A stretch of DNA of 64,000 nt from an uncultured Collinsella sp. (GTDB lineage Bacteria; Actinomycetota; Coriobacteriia; Coriobacteriales; Coriobacteriaceae), in the NCBI GenBank assembly GCA_934668875.1, contig CAKUON010000009.1:62001-126000 (forward strand). Reading direction: 5' to 3'. The notes beneath the pieces are model-generated. The model was not told the origin of the DNA and ran no database searches. It saw only the letters and a list, made by a program, of their open reading frames with translations. Each line of letters begins with the position of its first letter. Position 1 is the stretch's first letter. Position numbers and translations under genes: made by a program. Of this stretch, positions 7,366 to 14,194 are shown piece after piece.

Positions 7366-8298
7366 TTACTGACGATCGAGCTTGCGGACAGCAACGCGCT
7401 TGCTGTACTCATCGACGTGACCGAAGTCGCCGATGCCGACGGACTCGGCGACGTTAGCGCCGGTGGCCATAGCGAGCTTCATGGCCTCCTCGACGTTGTC
7501 GCGGTTCTTATACCACTTGTGCAGGAACGCAGCGAGGGTGCAGTCGCCGGCGCAGACGGAAGAGACCAGCTTGATGTTGAACTCACGCTTGGCATACCAG
7601 ATGTCCTCGCCGTTGGAGAAGTAAGCGTCGCCGCGGCTACCACGGGTAAGCAGAACGTTCTGGACGCCAGCCTCGTGAGCCAGCTTCATGGCAACGCGGA
7701 CCTCGTCATCGGTGTCGACCGGCACGCCGAAGATGGCCTTCATCTCGTGATGGTTCGGCTTGATGAGCAGCGGCTTCTTGTGAGCGAGCTCCTTGAGCTT
7801 GTCGGAGGACAGGTCCAGGACGACGTCGGCGCCACGGGCCTGAGCGTGCTCCATGACCTTGGCCAGGAAGTCAGACGTAGCTTTGGGAGGCACGGAGCCG
7901 GAGACAATCAGGCACTCAAGGTCGCCCGCGGTGTCCAGGATGTTGTAGAGCTCCTCCTGGTGCTGCGGCGTGATCGGCGCGCCGGGGTTGAGGATGCCGT
8001 ACTCATGCTGGCCATCGTTGACGTAGGTGTTGATGCGCGTGATACCGTCGGTCCAGACCGGGCGGCACAGGCAACCCAGGTTCATGACCTCCTCGACGAT
8101 GAACTTGCCCGTGAAGCCGGCGAAAAAGCCGAGCGCGACGGTGTCGACGCCCATCTTCTTAAAGGCGAAGGACACGTCGAGGCCCTTGCCGTTAGCCGTG
8201 TAGCTGGCCGAGCCGGTGCGGACGTTCTCGTCGGGCTCGAGCGGAGAGCTCGAAACCGTCATGTCGACAGCCGGGTTAGCGGTTAGCGTGTAGAACAT
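7366..8298 (-). CDS. PfkB-family hexose-phosphate kinase, 1-phosphofructokinase type (copy 2)
   Basis: 310-residue paralogue of the neighbouring kinase, sharing the MxYTLTANPAxD start, GKGLDVSFAFKKMGVDT, FVWTDGITR-type substrate region (here PVWTDGITRINTY), SGSVPP and the phosphate/base loop VCAGDCTLAAF with Asp at about 252. The last Ser/Cys position differs from copy 1 (CAGDC instead of CAGDS). It lies 74 bases downstream of ptsI, separated only by a hairpin without a T-run, so it is probably cotranscribed with ptsI. A GGGGG ribosome binding site precedes the ATG. Sugar specificity, fructose 1-phosphate or tagatose 6-phosphate, cannot be settled from sequence alone. Confidence 0.88.
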   Translation of the reverse strand: MFYTLTANPAVDMTVSSSPLEPDENVRTGSASYTANGKGLDVSFAFKKMGVDTVALGFFAGFTGKFIVEEVMNLGCLCRPVWTDGITRINTYVNDGQHEYGILNPGAPITPQHQEELYNILDTAGDLECLIVSGSVPPKATSDFLAKVMEHAQARGADVVLDLSSDKLKELAHKKPLLIKPNHHEMKAIFGVPVDTDDEVRVAMKLAHEAGVQNVLLTRGSRGDAYFSNGEDIWYAKREFNIKLVSSVCAGDCTLAAFLHKWYKNRDNVEEAMKLAMATGANVAESVGIGDFGHVDEYSKRVAVRKLDRQ

Positions 8299-8325
8299 TT
8301 ACAGTACCCCCTGTATATGTGAGGG

Positions 8326-8355
8326 CCGCGTGGTCGGCCCATTCCAACCACGCGG
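8326..8355 (-). other. Intercistronic hairpin between ptsI and the kinase gene
   Basis: CCGCGTGGT and ACCACGCGG form a perfect nine-base stem around a 12-base loop, with no T-run after it on the minus strand. It could be an mRNA-processing or stabilising element, or a weak attenuator that lowers kinase expression relative to ptsI. Confidence 0.55.
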
Positions 8356-8372
8356 TAACCTCTGATACCAAA

Positions 8373-10076
8373 TTAGCGAGCTGCGGACTCGAGCAGTGCC
8401 TTGACCTCGGCAGCGGTGTTGCAGGCGAGCGCCTTCTCGGCGAGCTCGTCGCACTCGGCCTTGGTCCACTGGCTGATGGTCTTGCGGGCGCGCAGGATGG
8501 ACGGAGCGCTCATCGAGAACTCCTCCAAGCCCCAGCTGATCAGCAGCGGCTCGAGCAGCGGATCGGCAGCAGCCTCGCCGCACATACCGACCATGATGCC
8601 GGCCTTCACGCCGCTCTCGATGATGTTCTTGAGCGAGCGAAGCACGGCGGGATAGTAAACCTGGTACAGGTTGGAGATGGTGTCGTTACCACGGTCGGCG
8701 CACATGGTGTAGCCGATCAGGTCGTTGGTGCCGATGGAGAAGAAGTCGGCGACCTCGGCCAGGCGGTCAGCGAGCAGCGAGGCGGCAGGCGTCTCGACCA
8801 TGATGCCGACCTCGATGTTCTCGTTGAATTTGCGACCCTCTTCGGTCAGCTCGGCCTTGCACTGCTCGACGAGCTCCTTGACAGCCAAGACCTCCTCGAC
8901 ACAAGTGACAAGCGGGATCATGATCTTGACGTCGCCAAAGGCGCTGGCGCGCAGCAGGGCACGGAGCTGAACCTTGTACTGGTCGGGGTTGGCCAAGCAG
9001 TAACGCACGGCGCGGAAGCCCATGAAGGGGTTGTCTTCCTTGACCATATGCAGATACGGGATCTCCTTGTCGCCACCCACATCGAGCGTACGGATGATGA
9101 CCGGAGCGCCCTTGAGCGCACTGGCGACCTTGCGGTAGGCGTTGAACTGCTCCTCCTCGGAGGGAAGCTCGGCGGAGTCCATGAACAGGAACTCAGAGCG
9201 GAACAGGCCGATAGCCTCGGCGTCATGATCGAGCGCGTTGGGCACGTCATCGGGGTTGCCGATGTTGCAGGCGATGATCTTCTTGATGCCGTCGGCAGTC
9301 ACGGAAGGCTTGCCGCGGAAGGCCTCGAGAGCTGCCTTCTCGGCAGCGAAAGCCTCGGCCTTGGCAGTGTAGGCGGCGAGCGTCTCCTCGTTGGGATCGG
9401 CCTCGACGATACCCTTGCCACCGTCGACGACAACGGTCATGCCGTTGCGCAGTGCGGTGCAGCTGTTGGAAACCGAAAGGACGGCTGGGATCTCGAGGGC
9501 GCGCGCGATGATAGCGGAGTGCGACGTGCGGCCACCGGTCTCGGTGACGATACCGGCAACGTGGGCCTTATCGATCGTGGCGGTCATGGACGGCGTGAGG
9601 TCGTGCACGACAACGACGGTATTCTCGGGCAGGACGGAGAGGTCGACGACCTCCTTGCCCAGCAGCTCAGCCAGAATACCGGTGCGGATGTCGGCGATGT
9701 CGGCCGCGCGCAGACGGAACATCTCGTCGTCCATGGACAGGAACATGTTCTCGAACATGGTCGAGGTGTCCATGAGCGCCTGCTCGGCGCAGGTGCCGCC
9801 GTCAATGGCAGCGTTGATGGCGTCGGTCATGCCCGGATCCTGAGCCAGGACAATGTGTCCGCTCATGATCTCGGCCTCGGCCTCGCCCACCGTCTCCTTC
9901 ATGTGGTCGGCCTGAGCCTGGGTCTTCTCGCAGAAGACCGAAAGAGCGGTCTGATAGCGCTCCTTCTCTGCTGCCGAATCAGCAACCTCGTGCGGCTCAA
10001 ACGTCAAGTCGGGATCGACGGCGACCATAACGGTGCCGATACCGATGCCCTCGGAAGCGTTGACTCCCTGATACAT
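8373..10076 (-). CDS. ptsI: PTS enzyme I, phosphoenolpyruvate-protein phosphotransferase
   Basis: 567-residue cytosolic enzyme that transfers the PEP phosphate to HPr. The phosphohistidine domain motif GGRTSHSAIIARALE carries the active His at residue 186. The HPr-binding helical region precedes it. The C-terminal PEP-binding TIM barrel shows the LFRSEFLFMD, PVIIRTLDVGGDK and FFSIGTNDLIGYTMCADRGN blocks and the Cys-containing GMCGEAAADP loop. Of the closely spaced ATGs, 10076 has GAGAGG seven bases upstream and gives MYQGVNASEGIGIG, the usual enzyme I start; 10082 is too close to the site. HPr is encoded directly upstream but a terminator separates the two genes, so each probably has its own promoter. 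Confidence 0.96.
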   Translation of the reverse strand: MYQGVNASEGIGIGTVMVAVDPDLTFEPHEVADSAAEKERYQTALSVFCEKTQAQADHMKETVGEAEAEIMSGHIVLAQDPGMTDAINAAIDGGTCAEQALMDTSTMFENMFLSMDDEMFRLRAADIADIRTGILAELLGKEVVDLSVLPENTVVVVHDLTPSMTATIDKAHVAGIVTETGGRTSHSAIIARALEIPAVLSVSNSCTALRNGMTVVVDGGKGIVEADPNEETLAAYTAKAEAFAAEKAALEAFRGKPSVTADGIKKIIACNIGNPDDVPNALDHDAEAIGLFRSEFLFMDSAELPSEEEQFNAYRKVASALKGAPVIIRTLDVGGDKEIPYLHMVKEDNPFMGFRAVRYCLANPDQYKVQLRALLRASAFGDVKIMIPLVTCVEEVLAVKELVEQCKAELTEEGRKFNENIEVGIMVETPAASLLADRLAEVADFFSIGTNDLIGYTMCADRGNDTISNLYQVYYPAVLRSLKNIIESGVKAGIMVGMCGEAAADPLLEPLLISWGLEEFSMSAPSILRARKTISQWTKAECDELAEKALACNTAAEVKALLESAAR

Positions 10077-10126
10077 TCCCATTCCTCTCTCCGTGTCATG
10101 TGATAAAGCGTTTTGCCATATCCATG

Positions 10127-10164
10127 ACAAAAGAGCGCAGCTACCTTAAAACAGGTCACTGCGC
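10127..10164 (-). terminator. Terminator after ptsH
   Basis: On the minus strand GCGCAG and CTGCGC pair around an A/T-rich loop, followed by TCTTTTG. It lies between ptsH and ptsI and explains how HPr could be made in excess over enzyme I. Confidence 0.7.
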
Positions 10165-10209
10165 CCCCAAATATGAACTTAGTTGTTCAACATGCGACCC
10201 GTTTGAGTT

Positions 10210-10473
10210 CTACTCGCCAAGACCGCTCTTGATAAGCTCGATGGCAGCAGCCAGAGCCTCGGCCTCGTCGGCGCCGTCGCACTTGACCTCGACCTCGGTG
10301 CCGCAGGGGATACCAGCAGCCATGAGGGCCATCGGGGACTTGCCGTTGACCTCCTTCTCGGGGGTGACGACCGTCACGTCACAGGCGTACTTGCCCATGG
10401 TGGAGGCGAACAGACCAGCCGGACGCATGTGCAGACCCTGAGGATTAACGAGGGTAGCCTTCTCAGAAACCAT
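10210..10473 (-). CDS. ptsH: PTS phosphocarrier protein HPr
   Basis: 87-residue HPr. The active-site histidine is His15 in GLHMRPAG and the regulatory serine, target of HPr kinase in Gram-positives, is Ser46 in NGKSPMALM. Length and motif spacing are canonical. A strong AAAAAGGAG ribosome binding site is six bases from the ATG. Its 5' region contains AT-rich promoter-like sequence (TAATATAAA about 65-75 bases upstream on the minus strand) and, further up, the large inverted-repeat element at 10612-10740. Confidence 0.97.
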   Translation of the reverse strand: MVSEKATLVNPQGLHMRPAGLFASTMGKYACDVTVVTPEKEVNGKSPMALMAAGIPCGTEVEVKCDGADEAEALAAAIELIKSGLGE

Positions 10474-10611
10474 AATTGACTCCTTTTTTGTGTTTAACCC
10501 CTGTCATGCATGCGGCAGGAGTCAGATTCACGACGTTGTTTATATTAACTCACATCAAACGGTTTTTCATTGTGTTTCGGACGAATTATTGGACAGATGT
10601 CGTATCCCTGC

Positions 10612-10740
10612 GCTTGCCCGCCGGGCGGGCCGATTAAGTTTGCTGCTCTACAGTCCTGCGCAAGACGGACAGCACATTAAGTGCTGTCCTTTGCGTGCGG
10701 AACTCGCGACAAACTTAATCGGCCCGCCCGGCGGGCAAGC
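10612..10740. repeat. Nested inverted-repeat element (31-bp perfect arms plus an internal hairpin)
   Basis: Bases 10612-10642 and 10710-10740 are perfect 31-base reverse complements. The outer 19 bases are very GC-rich (GCTTGCCCGCCGGGCGGGCC) and the inner ones AT-rich (GATTAAGTTTG). Inside is a second hairpin, GGACAGCAC-ATTAA-GTGCTGTCC at 10667-10689, flanked by CGCAA (10659-10663) and TTGCG (10691-10695). There is no T-run next to the long arms. It could be a MITE-like or REP-like element or a highly structured leader RNA. Confidence 0.8.
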
Positions 10741-10830
10741 TGGGGAAACTCGGTCGGTCCAGAGTAATATCGGCCGAACGGAATTCTGGCTGAGGATTTG
10801 TTCGATTTGTTGACTCGGCTGGACGGGCTT

Positions 10831-10931
10831 TCTATGCCCTCTTATGAGTTGCGGTGAAATAGGGATTGAATTTGGGGGTTGAACGGTTAAACAGTCCCTA
10901 TTTCACCGCAACTTCGGTTGGGCGGCATAGA
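10831..10931. repeat. Second copy of the interspersed palindromic repeat (GTTGCGGTGAAATAGGGA family)
   Basis: AGTTGCGGTGAAATAGGGA (10847-10865) and its exact complement (10895-10913) form 19-base arms around a 29-base unpaired centre. Outside them TCTATGCC (10831-10838) and GGCATAGA (10924-10931) also pair. The core arm sequence matches the palindrome at 2120-2178, but here the arms are separated by a spacer. Confidence 0.8.
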
Positions 10932-10968
10932 AAAAGGCGGGGGCTCCTGGTGGAGTCCTCGCCTTTTG
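10931..10968 (-). terminator. Rho-independent terminator of fruA
   Basis: On the minus strand GGCGAGGACTCC pairs with GGAGCCCCCGCC (one mismatch per half) and is followed by TTTTTC, 35-70 bases after the fruA stop. Confidence 0.8.
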
Positions 10969-11001
10969 TACAGGGGGCAATGTTAATCGCTAGCCGTTGG
11001 A

Positions 11002-13005
11002 TTAGACCAGGCGGGCGTTGATCGCCTTGGCGATCTCGGCAGCGTCGGTGGAACCCTTGACGGTGGCACGGAAGTCCTCGTCCATGAGTGCCTCGGCGAC
11101 CTTGGACAGGATCTTGAGGTGCGTGGTGCCAGCCTGAGCGCCCGGGATGAGCAGAGCGATGGCCACGTTGACAGGAGCGCCGTCCATGGTATCCCAACCG
11201 GTCACGCCGGACTCGTCCTTAACGACGATGACGGCAGCCTCGGTAATGGCGTCGGACTTGGCATGCGGGATGGCGAAGCCCTCCATCATGCCCGTGGTGC
11301 CCTCGGCCTCGCGGGCCAGGAAGGCGTTCATCACGGCGTCGGCGTCGCTGGCGATACCGGCCTTGACAGCCTGGTTGGAAACGAAGCTCAGAGCCTCGTC
11401 ACGAGAAGCGAAGTCCTCGGCGACAAAGACATTCTCAACCTTCACGAAGTCGACAGCCTCGGCCTTAGGGGCCTCAACGGCAGCAGCCTTGGAAGCCTCA
11501 ACCGGCTTGGCTACAGGAGCGACCTTCTGATTCTTCTCGAAGTCGTACTTCTTGAAGGCCACGAACAGGATGCCACCGACCACAGCGCCGATGAGGATCG
11601 CAAGGACCCACAGCGGACCGTTCTCGACAACGGGCAGGACCAGGAAGCCACCGTGAGGCGCCGGATCGTGAACGTTGAACATAATGGTCAGGATCGAAGC
11701 GATAGAGGAACCGAGCATCATGATGGGCATGACCGGCCAGATGTTCTTGGTCATGAACGGAATGGCGCCCTCGGTGATGTGGGTGCAACCAAGGATGAGG
11801 TTGACGATACCGGCGTCGTGATCCTCCTGGCTGAAGTACTTCTTACCGACGACGACGGCGAAGGTGGTGATCAGCGGCGGAACGATGCAGGCGGCGGAAA
11901 CGGCAGCCATGAAGTTGGTGCCGAAGTTGTAGGTATCGGTGCCAACGCCAGCAGCCAGTGCCTCGGTGAGCATAGCGGTACCGGTGACGTAAGCAGCCTT
12001 GTTGACCGGGCCGCCCATGTCAAAGGCGCACATGCAGCCAATGGCAAGACCCAGGACAACGGCGCCAGAGGCGGACAGGCCCTTGAGGAAGTCCATCATG
12101 GCGGTGTTGATGGCAGCCATGGGGCCGGAAATGCCGAGCATGACCAGGCCGACGATAGCCGTCGAGAACAGCGGGTACAGGAAGATAGCCTTGAGGCCGT
12201 CCAGGTTCTTAGGCAGACCGGCAAAGACCTTCTCGAGCAGCAGGATGACATAGCCAGCGAGGAAGCCGCCGACGATGCCGCCCAGGAAGCCGAAGCCCAC
12301 GCCGGCGCCACCGGCGTCGATCATGCCAGTCTCGGCGTTAACAGGCAGGCCCTGAATGGCGATCATACCGGCAACAAAACCAGGGACGAGCGCCGGGCGC
12401 TTACCGATGGACTCGGCGATGTAGGCGGAAAGCACCGGAACCATGAGGTTCATGGCGATGCCGCCGATGATCTTGAGCATCGCAGCAAAGCTGTTGTAGT
12501 CAGACGCCGTCGAATCGAAGGACGTAATGCCCCACAGGAACGAGACGGCGGTCAGGACACCACCGGCAACGACGAAGACCAGCATATGGCTGACGCCGTT
12601 CATAAGATGCTTGTAGATGACGTGACCGACGGACTCCTTCTCCTCGGCCTCGTCCTCGACATCGGCAGCGGCAGCAACCGTGTCGTCACCCTTGGCGGCG
12701 AGCGCGCGGTCGATCAGCTTACCGGCGGCCTCGACAGACAGGGCTTTGGAAACACCAACGGAAACCATAGGCTTACCGGCGAAACGCTCCGCCTGGACAT
12801 CCTTGTCGGCTGCGACGACGACGGCCTTGGCACCAGCGATCTCGCTCTTGATGAGCTCGTTCTCGACACCGACCTGGCCATGGGTCTCGACCTTAATGGT
12901 CAGACCGCGCTCGGCAGCTGCCTTCTCCAGCGCCTCCTTCGCCATGAAGGTGTGCGCAATGCCGGTCGGGCAACCGGTGGCGGCGATGATGTCAAACTTA
13001 GCCAT
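11002..13005 (-). CDS. fruA: Fructose-family PTS permease, fused EIIB-EIIC-EIIA
   Basis: 667-residue inner-membrane PTS permease that imports and phosphorylates a sugar, most likely fructose to fructose 1-phosphate. Residues 1-100 are EIIB, with the phosphocysteine Cys12 in AATGCPTGIAHTFMA. Residues about 130-470 are the EIIC membrane domain, including the GGPVNKAAY-type loop (here DMGGPVNKAAYVTG). A Lys/Ala/Glu-rich linker follows near 480-520 and residues about 520-667 are EIIA, with the phosphohistidine at about 581 in GFAIPHAKS. The ATG at 13005 has AAAAAGGAGGG upstream; the longer frame to 13077 is unsupported. The RpiR regulator gene diverges across a promoter region rich in dyads. Mannose or another hexose is possible as substrate, but the tandem FruK-type kinases support fructose. 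Confidence 0.94.
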   Translation of the reverse strand: MAKFDIIAATGCPTGIAHTFMAKEALEKAAAERGLTIKVETHGQVGVENELIKSEIAGAKAVVVAADKDVQAERFAGKPMVSVGVSKALSVEAAGKLIDRALAAKGDDTVAAAADVEDEAEEKESVGHVIYKHLMNGVSHMLVFVVAGGVLTAVSFLWGITSFDSTASDYNSFAAMLKIIGGIAMNLMVPVLSAYIAESIGKRPALVPGFVAGMIAIQGLPVNAETGMIDAGGAGVGFGFLGGIVGGFLAGYVILLLEKVFAGLPKNLDGLKAIFLYPLFSTAIVGLVMLGISGPMAAINTAMMDFLKGLSASGAVVLGLAIGCMCAFDMGGPVNKAAYVTGTAMLTEALAAGVGTDTYNFGTNFMAAVSAACIVPPLITTFAVVVGKKYFSQEDHDAGIVNLILGCTHITEGAIPFMTKNIWPVMPIMMLGSSIASILTIMFNVHDPAPHGGFLVLPVVENGPLWVLAILIGAVVGGILFVAFKKYDFEKNQKVAPVAKPVEASKAAAVEAPKAEAVDFVKVENVFVAEDFASRDEALSFVSNQAVKAGIASDADAVMNAFLAREAEGTTGMMEGFAIPHAKSDAITEAAVIVVKDESGVTGWDTMDGAPVNVAIALLIPGAQAGTTHLKILSKVAEALMDEDFRATVKGSTDAAEIAKAINARLV

Positions 13006-13132
13006 GTGTCCCTCCTTTTTAAGATTTGCGCCCGCAGGCGCTCCCCTACACGCGCGTCCTTGCGCGCTTTTCCACACCTGAAAGATACCAACCCACCGCT
13101 TGCGTGAGAAGAGACAAGGCGCAATTCTCCGG

Positions 13133-13170
13133 TGAAAGGTTCTTTCATAACCGTAAACGGTAGGTGAAAG
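13133..13170. promoter_or_regulatory. Cluster of dyads between fruA and the RpiR gene, candidate operator
   Basis: TGAAAG-GTT-CTTTCA at 13133-13147 and ACCGT-AA-ACGGT at 13150-13161 are perfect inverted repeats lying side by side. A second GGTGAAAG follows at 13163-13170. RpiR regulators of PTS genes usually bind such sites in the shared divergent promoter. Which dyad is the operator is inference. Confidence 0.5.
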
Positions 13171-13184
13171 TTTATCATCATCGC

Positions 13185-13213
13185 TTGAAACGGCAAGGTG
13201 TATCTTGTAATAG
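13185..13213 (+). promoter_or_regulatory. Promoter of the RpiR-family regulator gene
   Basis: TTGAAA (13185-13190) and TAATAG (13208-13213) are separated by 17 bases, about 65 bases upstream of the chosen ATG. A weaker alternative -10 (TACTAT, 13226-13231) lies just downstream. Confidence 0.55.
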
Positions 13214-13277
13214 AAAATGCCCGTATACTATGACATTGAAGAACGAGTTCGATTTTCATGCCAACCAGGAGTCATCC

Positions 13278-14135
13278 ATGACCGATAGCAGCAAGAGCGC
13301 GCTCTCCCTTATTAGCACCCACAAGGGATACAGCGAATCCGAGCAGCGCATTGTCGACTATATATTGGAGCACCAGTCCGAGGCACCGCGCCTGACAGCC
13401 GCCCAGCTCTCACGAGCCGCCGCCACGTCCGAGGCGACGGTTTCTCGCTTTTGCCGCAAGCTGGGCTTTGGCAGCTTTCGCAGCTTTCAGTTTTCGCTGG
13501 CGCGCGACTTGGAAAGCCAGCGCAACGAGGGCCTGACCGACGAAGTCTCACTCGACAATATGGAGCAGAGCCTTAAGAACATCCTGGCTGCCAAGGTGAG
13601 CGAGCTTAATGCGACCATCGACGGGATCGACCACGATACGCTGGCGGCTGTTGTGCATGCCCTTAAGCATGCAGGGGTTATTGAGTTTGCGGCTGTGGGC
13701 AATACGAACGCAGTCGCGCTCGATGCGACGTTTAAGTTTTCGCAGCTGGGCCTGCGCTGCATGGCGAGCACCATTAGCGAGACATCAATCGGCTTTGCAC
13801 TCACGTTGCGTCCGGGTGACGTCATCGTGCTCATCTCAAACTCCGGCAAATCGCGCCGACTGAATCGCATGGCAAAAGCGGCTCGCGACTGCAGTGCCAC
13901 CGTAGTCGTCATCAGCAGCGACAGCAAGTCTCCACTCGCGCGCCTGGCAGACTACACTTTTAATACCGTCAATCATGAAGCGCTGCTGACGACGGGTGAC
14001 TTTGCGTTCTCCAAGATCAGCGCCACGATGATCATCGAAGTTATCTACAACTTCCTGCTGCCCGAGATTGAAGACGCTCGCGAACATATCAGCTACTACG
14101 AGGAGCTCATCCAGCCGGACAAGGTCGTTGAGTAA
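13278..14135 (+). CDS. MurR/RpiR-family transcriptional regulator with SIS domain
   Basis: 285-residue sugar-phosphate-responsive regulator. The N-terminal RpiR helix-turn-helix (about residues 1-77) shows SEQRIVDYILEHQ, then LSRAAATSEATVSRFCRKLGF with the recognition helix. The C-terminal SIS domain (about 105-235) shows AVGNTNAVALDATFKFSQLG and VIVLISNSGKSRR, the sugar-phosphate binding Ser loop. The ATG at 13278 has AGGAG seven bases upstream; the frame is open to 13164 but the extension does not look like protein of this family. It is divergent from fruA and is the natural candidate regulator for that permease and perhaps the kinases. Confidence 0.92.
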   Translation: MTDSSKSALSLISTHKGYSESEQRIVDYILEHQSEAPRLTAAQLSRAAATSEATVSRFCRKLGFGSFRSFQFSLARDLESQRNEGLTDEVSLDNMEQSLKNILAAKVSELNATIDGIDHDTLAAVVHALKHAGVIEFAAVGNTNAVALDATFKFSQLGLRCMASTISETSIGFALTLRPGDVIVLISNSGKSRRLNRMAKAARDCSATVVVISSDSKSPLARLADYTFNTVNHEALLTTGDFAFSKISATMIIEVIYNFLLPEIEDAREHISYYEELIQPDKVVE

Positions 14136-14143
14136 AACGCGTA

Positions 14144-14176
14144 GTGGGACAAAAATTTCAGTCTATTTTGTCCCAC
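14144..14176. terminator. Bidirectional terminator between the RpiR gene and recN
   Basis: GTGGGACAAAA (14144-14154) and TTTTGTCCCAC (14166-14176) are perfect arms with internal A/T runs that act as U-tracts in either direction. The stops of the convergent RpiR and recN genes flank it. A half-copy, GTGGGACAAAAAT, occurs at about 31036-31050 after another gene. Confidence 0.85.
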
Positions 14177-14194
14177 CAACACCGCTGATACGAC

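Larger units (their letters stand above)
10474..11001. other. 528-bp gene-free interval between fruA and ptsH, rich in inverted repeats
   Basis: No credible coding sequence is visible. From ptsH outward it holds the ptsH leader and promoter region, a 129-bp nested inverted-repeat element (10612-10740), a copy of the interspersed GTTGCGGTGAAATAGGGA palindrome (10831-10931) and the fruA terminator (10931-10968). Confidence 0.8.

Noticed and set aside
8319-10103. 594-residue plus-strand open frame over ptsI
   Set aside because: Antisense shadow of enzyme I.
10474-11001. Possible small RNA genes or RNase P/tmRNA in the large intergenic space
   Set aside because: None of the conserved RNase P, tmRNA, 6S or SRP RNA core sequences is visible; only inverted repeats and a terminator are.
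11119-13107. 662-residue plus-strand open frame over fruA
   Set aside because: Antisense shadow; the minus-strand frame has complete EIIBCA motifs.
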